DNA of 35,312 nucleotides from Bacillota bacterium (GCA_018817915.1 JAHISX010000052.1:1-35312); one strand, 5' to 3'. Counted from the stretch's first letter, positions 26,224-34,574 are shown. Numbers and translations are program-made. Notes: generated from the sequence alone by a model not told the origin.

Positions 26224-27366
26224 ATGAAAAGAATAATCATGTTAGCTCTACTGATGTTTATCTTAGTAGGGTGTGAAACCAATCCCCCAGTAGATACAGT
26301 AGTTCCTAATGGACTTCTACCACTCAGTGCTGTTGAGGATTGTGATGTAACTACACTTGATGGCGGTTGGACTTGTATTTGGGCTGATGAGTTTAATGGC
26401 AGTGTAGTTGATGAAACAAAATGGAATTTTGAAGTCAATGGCAGTGGTGGTGGTAATGGTGAACTTCAATATTACACCAGAGAAAACGCCCAAGTTGTCG
26501 ATGGAAAACTTGTCATTACTGCGATTAAAGAAAGCTATTTAGGTATGGATTACACATCATCTAGATTAACTACAAAATACAAAGGAACTTTTAAGTACGT
26601 TAGAATTGTTGTACGTGCTAAAATGGCTACTGGTGTTGGAACATGGCCAGCAATTTGGATGATGCCTTTGATGAACGCCTATGGCGGATGGCCTGATAGT
26701 GGTGAAATCGATATTATGGAATATGTTGGTTATGATGCGAATCGTATTTATTCAACGATACACACGGAAAGATTTAATCATAATTTAGGCACTCAAATTG
26801 GATTTAACCGTTTGGTACCAAATGCAGAAACAGAATTTCATGACTATGAAATGATTTGGTCACCAGGCTATATTAAGACCTTAGTCGATGGTAATACGAT
26901 TGGTGAGTTCAATTACGTACCAGCATTTACATCAGATGTGCCTTATTCAGAAGCATTTCCTTTTGATCAAGAGTTCTTCTTAATTCTAAATTTAGCTGTT
27001 GGTGGTAGTTGGGGTGGTAGTCAAGGTGTTGATGTCAACGCTTTTCCGACAACATTCGAAATAGATTATGCACGCGTCTATAAGCAAGATTATGCAACTT
27101 TAGATGAAGAAGTACCTTCTGATCCAACTGGTATTTCATTGGCACAACTTAAAAATACTCTTTATTGGCAAAAGACAGCAGATGACTATGGTGTTGAACA
27201 ATATGCAGTTTATATTGATGGCGATTTTAGTCGTTATGCTAGTTTAAATCAGATCACATTGACGGGTTTAAACGTTGGACAAACATATCAAATACAAATT
27301 CAAGCCATTGATTTTGTAGGTAGAGTTTCAGGATTAAGTGATTCATTTTCATTAACGTATACTTAA
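26224..27366 (+). CDS. Secreted GH16 endo-beta-1,3-glucanase lipoprotein with C-terminal FnIII domain
   Basis: The 380-residue protein has a lipobox (LVGC, Cys17) and a GH16 domain (about 50-285). The active-site strand SGEIDIMEYVG gives nucleophile Glu161, Asp163 and acid/base Glu166; GTWPAIWMMP and LNLAVGGSWGG support the laminarinase type. Residues about 295-380 look like a fibronectin type III domain (YWQKTADDYGVEQYAVYIDG, GLNVGQTYQIQIQAIDFVGR). It should sit on the outer face of the membrane and cut polymer into importable pieces, while the GH16 at 6019 works inside. AAAAGGAGA precedes the ATG. It ends the import operon, followed by a clear terminator. Confidence 0.92.
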   Translation: MKRIIMLALLMFILVGCETNPPVDTVVPNGLLPLSAVEDCDVTTLDGGWTCIWADEFNGSVVDETKWNFEVNGSGGGNGELQYYTRENAQVVDGKLVITAIKESYLGMDYTSSRLTTKYKGTFKYVRIVVRAKMATGVGTWPAIWMMPLMNAYGGWPDSGEIDIMEYVGYDANRIYSTIHTERFNHNLGTQIGFNRLVPNAETEFHDYEMIWSPGYIKTLVDGNTIGEFNYVPAFTSDVPYSEAFPFDQEFFLILNLAVGGSWGGSQGVDVNAFPTTFEIDYARVYKQDYATLDEEVPSDPTGISLAQLKNTLYWQKTADDYGVEQYAVYIDGDFSRYASLNQITLTGLNVGQTYQIQIQAIDFVGRVSGLSDSFSLTYT

Positions 27367-27370
27367 TACT

Positions 27371-27405
27371 AAAAGGGGCATGTGCTTGCACAGCCCTTTT
27401 TCTTT
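27371..27405 (+). terminator. Terminator of the import operon
   Basis: AAAAGGG pairs with CCCTTTTT and GTGC with GCAC inside it, followed by a T-rich tail. It closes the unit that starts at 7783. Confidence 0.8.
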
Positions 27406-27602
27406 AATAAACCATCAACTTAAGAAATAAGTAAGCAAATAAAAAGAATTTCTTTAGCACATATAAAGTATAATGTAATAATTGAGAAGGTATCGTACCC
27501 AATTTGATTTTCCCTTTATCTTGATTATCTCTTTATTTACGATACTTTTCAATGAAATCCAAGGGGCATGATTTTTTTCATGCCCTAAGGGATTAAAATG
27601 AC
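27406..27602. other. Non-coding stretch between the glucan operon and the response regulator
   Basis: No gene is visible here; the whole gene-free gap runs from 27367 to 27708. It holds a hairpin without T-run (GGGCATGA 27564-27571 with TCATGCCC 27578-27585). A wider inverted pair TATCGTA / TACGATA lies around 27490 and 27540. The hairpin shares the string GGGGCATG with the upstream terminator. These may be structured leader or regulatory elements; no riboswitch class was recognised. Confidence 0.5.
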
Positions 27603-27632
27603 TTAAGACATTTATAAATATCGTGGTATACT
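27603..27632 (+). promoter_or_regulatory. Promoter of the response regulator gene
   Basis: TTAAGA (27603-27608), an 18-base spacer and TATACT (27627-27632) with TGG directly before it form an extended -10 promoter about 75 bases upstream of the gene. Confidence 0.5.
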
Positions 27633-27708
27633 TTAAGTGTAATTAAGAAATAAAATCTCAAAAGAAAGGCAATTCAAAAATCATTGATGATTTGATTAGG
27701 TGCATATT

Positions 27709-28404
27709 ATGGGACAAAAAGTATTGCTTGTTGAAGATAATGTCATCATCAGTAGAAGCTTGGAAACAAAACTTAAGGAAGAAATGTTTGAAGTTAAACC
27801 GATATTTAATGGCGAAGATGCAATTAAACAGTTTGACTTGATTCCTTATGACGTTGTTTTGCTTGATTTGATGTTGCCAATTAAAAATGGAGATGAAGTA
27901 TTAAGACATATTCGCTCCAAAGGTGATGTGCCTGTCATCATTATTTCAACAAAGGATTCTGATGTTGAAAAAGCCATTAATCTTGGGCTTGGAGCAGATG
28001 ATTACTTATCCAAACCTTTTTCTATGTTAGAACTTGTTGCACGTGTTAAAGCAGTTCTTAGAAGATCACAAAAAAATACTGAAATGGTTCTTAAACAAAA
28101 TTTCAAAATTTTTAATGTTGAAATTAATTTAAACAATTATGTTGTTACTAAAAATGACCAAGTTGTAGATTTAACATTGAAAGAGTTTGAAATCTTAAAA
28201 TTGTTACTCACACATCCTGATCAAACGTTCTCAAAACAATTGATGTATCGCACCATTTGGGGCGAAGAATATTATTTCAATGATAATGTAATCAATGTCC
28301 ATATCAGACGATTAAGAGAAAAGATAGAAGATAATCCTTCAGATCCAAAGATTGTTGTTACAATGTGGGGATTTGGATATAAACTGGGATTAGAAAAATC
28401 ATAA
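27709..28404 (+). CDS. OmpR/PhoB-type response regulator, orphan
   Basis: The 231-residue protein has a receiver domain (about 1-120; VLLVEDN, phospho-acceptor Asp53 in VVLLDLMLP, ISTKDS and the KPF lysine). A winged-helix DNA-binding domain follows (about 130-230; DLTLKEFEILKLLL, NVINVHIRRLREKIE, GFGYKL). I chose ATG 27709, six bases after AGGTG, rather than the GTG at 27700. No histidine kinase gene is adjacent. A terminator follows directly. Its target genes are unknown. Confidence 0.93.
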   Translation: MGQKVLLVEDNVIISRSLETKLKEEMFEVKPIFNGEDAIKQFDLIPYDVVLLDLMLPIKNGDEVLRHIRSKGDVPVIIISTKDSDVEKAINLGLGADDYLSKPFSMLELVARVKAVLRRSQKNTEMVLKQNFKIFNVEINLNNYVVTKNDQVVDLTLKEFEILKLLLTHPDQTFSKQLMYRTIWGEEYYFNDNVINVHIRRLREKIEDNPSDPKIVVTMWGFGYKLGLEKS

Positions 28405-28409
28405 GATTG

Positions 28410-28437
28410 AATACACCTAACTGGGTGTATTTTTTTT
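28410..28437 (+). terminator. Terminator after the response regulator gene
   Basis: AATACACC (28410-28417) pairs with GGTGTATT (28424-28431) around a short loop and runs into T7. Confidence 0.9.
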
Positions 28438-28520
28438 AACTTAATAGATACTTAATGTTCGAGTAAGATTAAAGAAATGAAGAAAATATAAAATAATTGT
28501 ATCTATTAAGGAGGCTACCA

Positions 28521-29009
28521 ATGCAATCATATCTTGTTAATTGGGCTTTTCTTCTCGACTATGACAAGGACAGCAGAAATTTAAATATAAAATTCGCAAA
28601 ACAATTTATTGATGATAACCATCTAGAATATCAAGAACTTTCACTTCTTGATTATGAGGTTGGTAATTTTTTGCATCGATATGACTATAGAAAATTAGAT
28701 TATTTTTGCCAAGTCGGAATTTCAAACGTATTTGATACTTTAATGAGATTTACACTTAAAAAAAGCAAATATCCTTTACGAACAATTGCTATATGCCACT
28801 TGAATGATCATGGAATGTCTTGTATCAATTTCGAAGAGTCGAAATTAATGGGATTTAGAAAACTTAAAAGGATGAATCAAACAAAGAAAGCAGCTAAGCT
28901 CATTAATGTGTCTAATGCATATGATTTATCTGGTGATGAGCAAACAATCATACCTTCGATAGAAGACCAGCTTTCAAAAATTATGGAAAGAAAAGTCGAA
29001 AGAGTATAA
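28521..29009 (+). CDS. Protein of unknown function, 162 residues
   Basis: I recognise no family. The start is ATG 28521, four bases after AAGGAGG (28509-28515); the longer frame from TTG 28497 would place this site inside the gene. The protein is soluble, Leu/Tyr/Asp-rich at the N-terminus (NWAFLLDYDKDSRN) and basic toward the C-terminus (FRKLKRMNQTKKAAKL). It has no signal peptide, no membrane segment and an isolated setting between two terminator-bounded genes. Confidence 0.7.
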   Translation: MQSYLVNWAFLLDYDKDSRNLNIKFAKQFIDDNHLEYQELSLLDYEVGNFLHRYDYRKLDYFCQVGISNVFDTLMRFTLKKSKYPLRTIAICHLNDHGMSCINFEESKLMGFRKLKRMNQTKKAAKLINVSNAYDLSGDEQTIIPSIEDQLSKIMERKVERV

Positions 29010-29109
29010 ATTAATAAAAAAGTAATAAATTCAAAATAATCCCGTAATATTTTATGCGTATACTTAAGGATGTAAAAGGGAAAAACTCGTTAAGAAGGGA
29101 AGAATCTAT

Positions 29110-29427
29110 ATGAAATCTATCATTATGACATTAACAATATTATTAATAGCTGTGGTATATATTGTGCAGATTTCACCATCTCAAGCTACAAACTTACAAG
29201 TTCATGAATTATCCTTTGCTGATTCAAGTGGAGCAATTATTCATTCTGAAGTTTTTGTTGAAGGTACAGATCTTTCCACTTATGAATTACCTGAAGCTCC
29301 AGTAAAAGATGGTTTTGTCTTTGTAGGATGGAGTTATGACTTTTCACAAGGTATGCCTGATGCTAATGTAATTATTTATCCTCAATATATGCATTCTGTT
29401 TATACCATCACGACAACAATTAAATAA
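29110..29427 (+). CDS. Small secreted protein with InlB B-repeat-like domain
   Basis: The 105-residue protein has an N-terminal hydrophobic signal or anchor (about 4-19) followed by one domain. The motif DGFVFVGWSYDFSQGMPDAN and then IIYPQY matches the Listeria-Bacteroides (InlB B-type) repeat pattern, which is a beta-grasp surface module usually present in many copies. Here only one copy exists, and there is no cell-wall anchor. AGAAGGGAAG precedes the ATG. A terminator follows. It may be a surface-exposed adhesive or structural protein. Confidence 0.7.
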   Translation: MKSIIMTLTILLIAVVYIVQISPSQATNLQVHELSFADSSGAIIHSEVFVEGTDLSTYELPEAPVKDGFVFVGWSYDFSQGMPDANVIIYPQYMHSVYTITTTIK

Positions 29428-29457
29428 TTGTAAATTTAAGATTATAATATTTTAAAA

Positions 29458-29497
29458 GGTGTAGCATCCCCCCCTTAATTTTGCTACATCTTTTTTT
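29458..29497 (+). terminator. Terminator after the small secreted protein
   Basis: GGTGTAGCA (29458-29466) pairs with TGCTACATC (29482-29490) around a loop with a run of seven C, then T7. Confidence 0.8.
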
Positions 29498-29548
29498 GTA
29501 TAGATTAGTTTTATGAATTCCTTTATAATAGACATAGAAGGTGAAATA

Positions 29549-30307
29549 ATGCAAAAATATAGAATACTAAGTTTCAATTTAAGAGTCAATGTTGCTAGTG
29601 ATGGAAAGCATGCTTGGGGCTTTAGAAAAGAACAAGCGATAAATTTTATCAAGCAAGGCAAGTTTGATATCATTGGATTCCAAGAAGTTACGCCTGATAT
29701 GTACCAAGAGCTTAGAGAAGCACTTCATGGTTATGATCATTTTGGTATAGGCAGAGATATCAACCAAGAAGCAATCCCTATCTTTTTTAAGAAAGATAAG
29801 TATCGTGTTATAGAAAAGAAGACGATGTGGTTATCCGATACACCAACTGTTGAATCTAAAATAGAAGGCAGCTTTTTTCCTAGAATTGTGACTTATGTTG
29901 TGCTTGAAGATGAAAAAAATCAAAGAATTTCATATTTTAATACACATCTTGACTATGCTTCAGATGAAGTTTGTAAAAAGCAATCGATCATTTTATCGCA
30001 AATTATTGACAAAATTACCGATTTGTATCAAGCAGAATTTATATTATCTGGTGACTTCAATGTTTATCCTGATACTGAAACAATTAAGTTTTTAGCAAAT
30101 AAATATCAAAATATATATAAACAAGTAGATAGAATCGGTTTAACTTTTCATAACTTCAGTCTTGATACTTTGGGATTACCAATCGATTATTTCTTTTTCT
30201 CGAAAAAACTCAAAGATGAGTCTTTTCAAATTGTTCATCATGAGGAAAATGATTTCTTTTTATCAGATCATTATCCTTTGATTGCTGAGTTTTCAATTAA
30301 GAAATAA
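29549..30307 (+). CDS. Endonuclease/exonuclease/phosphatase (EEP) family protein
   Basis: From ATG 29549 the protein has 252 residues and the full EEP motif set: SFNLR (8-12), catalytic Glu46 in GFQEV, NTHLDYAS (131-138), SGDFNVYP (167-174) and SDHYP (239-243) with the final His. Such enzymes cut phosphodiester or phosphomonoester bonds in DNA, RNA, lipids or inositol phosphates in a metal-dependent way. No signal peptide is present. AGAAGGTGA just before 29549 fixes this start; an in-frame ATG at 29513 lacks such a site. The substrate cannot be told from sequence, although bacterial members near sugar loci are often general phosphatases. Confidence 0.88.
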   Translation: MQKYRILSFNLRVNVASDGKHAWGFRKEQAINFIKQGKFDIIGFQEVTPDMYQELREALHGYDHFGIGRDINQEAIPIFFKKDKYRVIEKKTMWLSDTPTVESKIEGSFFPRIVTYVVLEDEKNQRISYFNTHLDYASDEVCKKQSIILSQIIDKITDLYQAEFILSGDFNVYPDTETIKFLANKYQNIYKQVDRIGLTFHNFSLDTLGLPIDYFFFSKKLKDESFQIVHHEENDFFLSDHYPLIAEFSIKK

Positions 30308-30330
30308 AAAAACACAAGCGGACTTGTGTT
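30304..30330 (-). terminator. Terminator left from the original tRNA-Lys transcript (also ends the EEP gene)
   Basis: AACACAAG (30311-30318) and CTTGTGTT (30323-30330) form an 8-bp stem. The A-run at 30305-30312 becomes a T-run on the minus strand, which is the direction of the tRNA whose 3'-half copy starts ten bases away. The T-run is poor on the plus strand. This fits the terminator of the tRNA before the island came in. Confidence 0.7.
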
Positions 30331-30339
30331 GATATTTAG

Positions 30340-30384
30340 TGGTACCCCCTAACGGATTCGAACCGTTGACCCAATGATTAAGAG
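30340..30384 (-). repeat. Left attachment site: displaced 3' half of tRNA-Lys
   Basis: This 45-bp segment is identical to 35073-35117. After 30384 the sequence leaves the tRNA exactly at the 5' edge of the anticodon loop, so no D-arm or 5' acceptor strand is present and no functional tRNA can form. Confidence 0.9.
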
Positions 30385-31075
30385 ACAGCTAAAAAAACAT
30401 AGAAAATGAAAATTTATATGCTTTGAGTTAGGATTTCAATTAAATTACTATAATAGTAACAAGATTATATCTATCACAAACAGCGAGTAAGATTGTAGAA
30501 GACCCTCCAGAAATAGTTCAACTTTTAATTGAGTTTAATGATAAAATTAAACAAATGAGGAAGTAGATTCAAATGAAGGGAACCAGATATGTGACATAAT
30601 AGATCGTCATGAAGTTGAGAGAAGTTGAAATCCACATCTCTCAAGGGAAGACAGTGATGGAAGCTGCCGAAGAAAAACTTGATACATTCATCCAAACGTA
30701 GAATAAGAAATATCCTAAAGTGACTGAAAAGTTGAAGAATTGCCCTTCATTATTGACTTTTTGCCTTTCTCAAAACCGATTGGATCTATACGACCTATCT
30801 GATCGAGGGTTTTAATAAGTATTTGAAATGTTATACGGACCATAAGAAACAATTTCGCAATGAAGATTCACTCATCAGATTCATTGGCACCTATGCAGGA
30901 GATTATAACCGAAAATTCCAGATGAGAATCCATAAAAGCTTTAAACTTGTTACTGTAGAGTTGAATGAAATGTTCTATTAATCGTCGCTCTCAAAAATCT
31001 AAAAGTACTAAAGAGAGTTCATAATACTTCAATTCATATACACAAATTTCTTGACACTACCATTATCAGCAAAAA
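30385..31075. other. Decayed left arm of the island
   Basis: Apart from the transposase remnant at 30657-30981, no intact gene is present. Around 30490-30567 a short frame ends in IVQLLIEFNDKIKQMRK and then a stop, probably the tail of a lost gene of unknown kind. The rest is interrupted in all frames. Confidence 0.55.
30657..30981 (+). pseudogene. Remnant of an IS256/Mutator-family transposase
   Basis: Only the C-terminal third is recognisable and it is broken by at least one in-frame stop and a frameshift. The pieces read EAAEEKLDTFIQT, stop, NKKYPKVTEKLKN, then in a second frame PFIIDFLPFSK, then back to a frame reading TTYLIEGFNKYLK and NEDSLIRFIGTYAGDYNRKF to a stop at 30981. The KYPKV, (Y)TTxxIEgfNk and FxNEDSL blocks are typical of IS256 transposases. 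Terminal inverted repeats were not found. Confidence 0.75.
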
Positions 31076-31104
31076 TTGACAATATTAAATATCAATGGTA
31101 TAAT
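31076..31104 (+). promoter_or_regulatory. Consensus-perfect promoter inside the island
   Basis: TTGACA (31076-31081), a 17-base spacer and TATAAT (31099-31104), with TGG as extended -10, match the sigma-A consensus exactly. It lies 161 bases before the GLUG gene, leaving a long leader that contains GGGGGATTAATATAAAAAAA, a near copy of the start region at 32525. Confidence 0.85.
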
Positions 31105-31265
31105 GACCAAAAACTAATAGGGGGATTAATATAAAAAAATTGATTATGCATATTAGTTTTATATTGCATTTTTTGTATTAATTATGATGAAGTAATTAAA
31201 CTATTTTTGGTATCGTCTAGATTTTTTGTATTCATTAATATTTCAAAACAAAGGAGAATACTAGA

Positions 31266-32492
31266 ATGAAGATTTATGAAGAACTTACAAACAACAAGCT
31301 AATAAAATGGGGTGTTTCATTATATATATTGCAAATTATGTTCAGTTCTATTCTTATAATTATATTTGGACTACCATTATTTAATGTTTTTTTTGTTGCT
31401 ACTCAATCAGCATTATTAGCCATTTTTGTATATTTTCTTTTGACCAAAAGATTTGTTATTCTATATAGATATTCATTATTAATCAGTCTGTTTTCACTGC
31501 TCATCATTTCATCAATCTTTTCTTTAGTTTCCTTATCCTATATAGAGTATGGAACTATTATGATTAATAAAATTGAGGATCTAAATAGAATTAACTGGAA
31601 TCCTTCTGGTAATTTCAAACTAAATAATGACATATTTTATGACAGTTCAATAACAAATGAAGAACCTTGTATAATAAAAGAATTTAATGGAATATTTGAT
31701 GGTAATGGATATACAATTTATGACTTAAATAAACCGCTCTTTTGTACCATTTTAGACGCTGATATAAAAAACATTTATTTGAGAAATGTGAATATAAATG
31801 TTGATGAGTATTCGGTGCCTAGATTTGGAACTATAGCACTGATTAATAGGGGAATAATTGAGAACGTTCATGTTTTTGGCAATATCTCAGGAAGCACTTC
31901 GACAGGGGGATTGATCGGTTACAATCAAGGTACAATAAATAATTCATCATTTAGTGGAATAATTGATTCACCATTATCTAGTCAAAATGGAGGAATCACA
32001 TCGCTAAACGAAGGTATTATTAGTGCTTCTTACAGTAAGGGTAGTATTAACGGAAACGTAGGGGTAGGTGGGATAAGTGGAGTTTCTAGTGGTGGATCAA
32101 TAGTCAATTGTTACACTAAAATGAATATTAATGGAAATATTCATGTCAGCGGTATAGTAGGTTATCTTTTAAAGAATGTCAATCTCGATGGATTGATAGT
32201 ATATGGCAACATTACAGCTAACGAATATATTGGAGTTGTTACAAGTAGTGATCATTTGTATGCATTTAATGTTCTGTTTACAGGACAAATATATTCTTCA
32301 GATTATAGTTATGAAGAAAGTGTTTTTTACAGTGCAGATCAGGCTTTTTATGTACCATCAGAAAACTATGTTGATATTATTTTACTTGATGATTCATTTT
32401 ATTTAAATCTATTAGGATTAAATCAAAATATTTGGGCATATAATTATGAAAATAACATTGTTTTACCGTACTTGAGTAACAATATTGAGTAA
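31266..32492 (+). CDS. Membrane-anchored GLUG-repeat protein
   Basis: The 408-residue protein has three to four N-terminal hydrophobic helices (about 13-95), followed by a repeat region (about 105-340) with GLUG-like units: GGLIGYNQG, GGITSLNEG, GGISGVSSGG, SGIVGYLLKN. These predict a beta-helix outside the cell. GLUG motifs occur in surface adhesins and IgA-protease-like proteins; no catalytic residues are seen here. AAAGGAG at 31250-31256 precedes the ATG. The gene and the next one are probably co-transcribed from the strong promoter at 31076. It is island cargo, perhaps a host- or surface-interaction protein. Confidence 0.75.
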   Translation: MKIYEELTNNKLIKWGVSLYILQIMFSSILIIIFGLPLFNVFFVATQSALLAIFVYFLLTKRFVILYRYSLLISLFSLLIISSIFSLVSLSYIEYGTIMINKIEDLNRINWNPSGNFKLNNDIFYDSSITNEEPCIIKEFNGIFDGNGYTIYDLNKPLFCTILDADIKNIYLRNVNINVDEYSVPRFGTIALINRGIIENVHVFGNISGSTSTGGLIGYNQGTINNSSFSGIIDSPLSSQNGGITSLNEGIISASYSKGSINGNVGVGGISGVSSGGSIVNCYTKMNINGNIHVSGIVGYLLKNVNLDGLIVYGNITANEYIGVVTSSDHLYAFNVLFTGQIYSSDYSYEESVFYSADQAFYVPSENYVDIILLDDSFYLNLLGLNQNIWAYNYENNIVLPYLSNNIE

Positions 32493-32538
32493 TAAAATGT
32501 AGAGAATAAAAATTGCAAAAAAAATGGGGGATTAATAA

Positions 32539-34344
32539 ATGAAAAAAATATTAACTTTTTTAGCTTTACTAAACTTTGTTTTTTTGGTGTCAAATAAAAT
32601 TGAAATATATGCTGAAACGATTTCTAAGATTGCCACACCAATTGTAGAATTAGATAAAAAAATTACTATTCCACTTGAACCTACAGATCCGATTTTCACA
32701 CCTTTAGCAGTACCATCATGTGTTATAAGTCCAATATTTTGTATCGTTGATGATGGTGATGGTAGTAGTCCAACTGTTGAATCAATGACTATCAATGTCG
32801 ATAATTATGGAGCAAATTTCACCAACATTCAAATGCAACCTGAAGATACATGGAAATTTAATTTTGTCGCAGAGAAAACCGAATATTATAAATTCGCGTT
32901 TTATAGTTATCCTAATACATTATCAGTAAACGTCAAACACGATTCTTTAATTGTTGCATCTGGAATGACAAATGACTCATATATTGAAGATTCTTCCGGA
33001 AATGATGAATATCTTTTAACGCAAGGATTATTATACACAATTACTGTTGTAAATGATAACAATTTAACAGAATTCTCTGTTTCGGTTAAAAGAGATGATA
33101 TATCTACTCTGAAACACCCTTTATTAATTTCTTCAAATTCTGATCAGCTTTTCTCAGTAGAATATATTGGAGATATTGACTATTATAAAGTGTATAACAC
33201 TGAAAAATACTTAATGCTTTTCTCTGAGTCTATAACCGGAGCCAATTTAGATTTAGAGTCATCATTGTACCTATGTTATACTAGCACATGTTTGAGCAAA
33301 GGTTTATTTGCTGAAAGCGATAACAACATAACTGAAACTAATACATTACTTGGTAATATGTCCGTATTGGATTTTGGATATGACTTAGACTTAACATATT
33401 ATCAAAATAGATATTTTTTATTGGTTTTATCAGATGTTGATAGCATCTCATCAGGAAGTTATAATTTGATCTCTGATGCATATTCTTCAAGAAATATCAT
33501 AATTGATCCATCTAATTGGGTGAGTGAAGAAATGTACCCAGATGAGAGTCTTTTTCAACTTTTTACAGTTACTGGTAATGCTTCCGGATTTGATAATTTT
33601 AGCAAAATTGGATATTACAAATATTCCTATTATGCGATAGGTGACAATGTAAATATTTATACTTTATATGTTGATTGGCAAATGTTTGTTGAATGGATTG
33701 ATGTAAACACAATGGTTTTTGGAGTTGAATATCTCCATTCTGATATTTATAAATACAGTCCAACTACACAAACAATTATTTGGCATGGGGCTTTACAACC
33801 TACATCTGGTGACATGAAAGATGTACGATTGTTTTATGCAAGTGATTATTTAGTGTCCTCATTAGGTGTCTATGATAATGCATCTTACACAGTGAATAGT
33901 TATGAAGATGCAATTGTTGCATTTACATACAACTTCACAAAATCATTAATTCCATCTTCTGTGTATATTGATGCAGCTATAGCTGCAATAGAGTCTTTTT
34001 TTAGCATATATGAGACTTACACATATCAAAATATGGTGTTTGAATATGATGGGAATTTTGTGGAAAACAATGATATAACAATATTTCAAAATAGTTCCGT
34101 CTATAGTTTCAACCTATTTTATGAGGATTATTATTATTTGAGATTAGGTACATCATATTCATTACCTGGAGAAATATACGATTTAAGAACAGTTCACTCG
34201 AAATTACAAGTAACTTCATTTGGTGAATCGAATCCATTCTATCAAATTAATTTTAAAATTGACTTATCAAATAGTAATGCTCCATATGATTATCTCACCA
34301 TAACATATTCAAATGATGGGACATACGAAATGATTCCTAGTTAA
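32539..34344 (+). CDS. Large secreted protein of unknown function
   Basis: The 601-residue protein has a signal peptide (cleavage near YAE, residue 25) and no membrane helix or lipobox afterwards. The body is rich in Tyr, Ser, Asp and beta-branched residues, as in extracellular beta proteins. Residues about 80-185 (FNFVAEKTEYYKFAFYSYPN) look like a pre-peptidase C-terminal-type beta-sandwich, and a second similar stretch occurs near 205-310 (FSVEYIGDIDYYKVY). I recognise no catalytic domain. It starts 46 bases after the GLUG gene, with GGGGGA before the ATG. Confidence 0.7.
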   Translation: MKKILTFLALLNFVFLVSNKIEIYAETISKIATPIVELDKKITIPLEPTDPIFTPLAVPSCVISPIFCIVDDGDGSSPTVESMTINVDNYGANFTNIQMQPEDTWKFNFVAEKTEYYKFAFYSYPNTLSVNVKHDSLIVASGMTNDSYIEDSSGNDEYLLTQGLLYTITVVNDNNLTEFSVSVKRDDISTLKHPLLISSNSDQLFSVEYIGDIDYYKVYNTEKYLMLFSESITGANLDLESSLYLCYTSTCLSKGLFAESDNNITETNTLLGNMSVLDFGYDLDLTYYQNRYFLLVLSDVDSISSGSYNLISDAYSSRNIIIDPSNWVSEEMYPDESLFQLFTVTGNASGFDNFSKIGYYKYSYYAIGDNVNIYTLYVDWQMFVEWIDVNTMVFGVEYLHSDIYKYSPTTQTIIWHGALQPTSGDMKDVRLFYASDYLVSSLGVYDNASYTVNSYEDAIVAFTYNFTKSLIPSSVYIDAAIAAIESFFSIYETYTYQNMVFEYDGNFVENNDITIFQNSSVYSFNLFYEDYYYLRLGTSYSLPGEIYDLRTVHSKLQVTSFGESNPFYQINFKIDLSNSNAPYDYLTITYSNDGTYEMIPS

Positions 34345-34574
34345 ATTAGTTATCGCACATTTGTATATTTCGTTGTATAAATGAAGAATCAATCATTATT
34401 TAAAACAGTAGAAAATCACGAACAATGATTGCTCAAATATTATATGAAAGTTAAGGCAGTCATTTTTGTAACAAAATATTTGAACAAAGCTGAACAATTA
34501 AATTGAATATACACTCTCAAACTTGATATATGCTGTTTCAATCTGTAGCGATCAATACGATAATATAAGGAGGA
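34345..34574. other. Gene-free stretch in the right arm of the island
   Basis: Between the secreted protein and the regulator no convincing gene is visible. CAATCATT (34390-34397) and AATGATTG (34424-34431) form a weak inverted repeat. No terminator with a T-run follows the secreted-protein gene directly. Confidence 0.5.

Noticed and set aside
29458-29497. Minus-strand gene across the run of seven C (29452-29673)
   Set aside because: The frame runs through a clear terminator and the EEP gene start and shows no domain or ribosome binding site.
29895-30095. Plus-strand 66-codon open frame inside the EEP gene
   Set aside because: It lies in another frame of a gene with all EEP catalytic motifs and has no start signal of its own.
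30340-30384. Second functional tRNA gene
   Set aside because: Only the 3' half is present; the sequence leaves the tRNA at the anticodon loop, so no D-arm or acceptor 5' strand exists.
31051-31056. Second TTGACA as an alternative promoter upstream of the GLUG gene
   Set aside because: No acceptable -10 box stands 16 to 18 bases downstream; the TTGACA at 31076 has a perfect partner.
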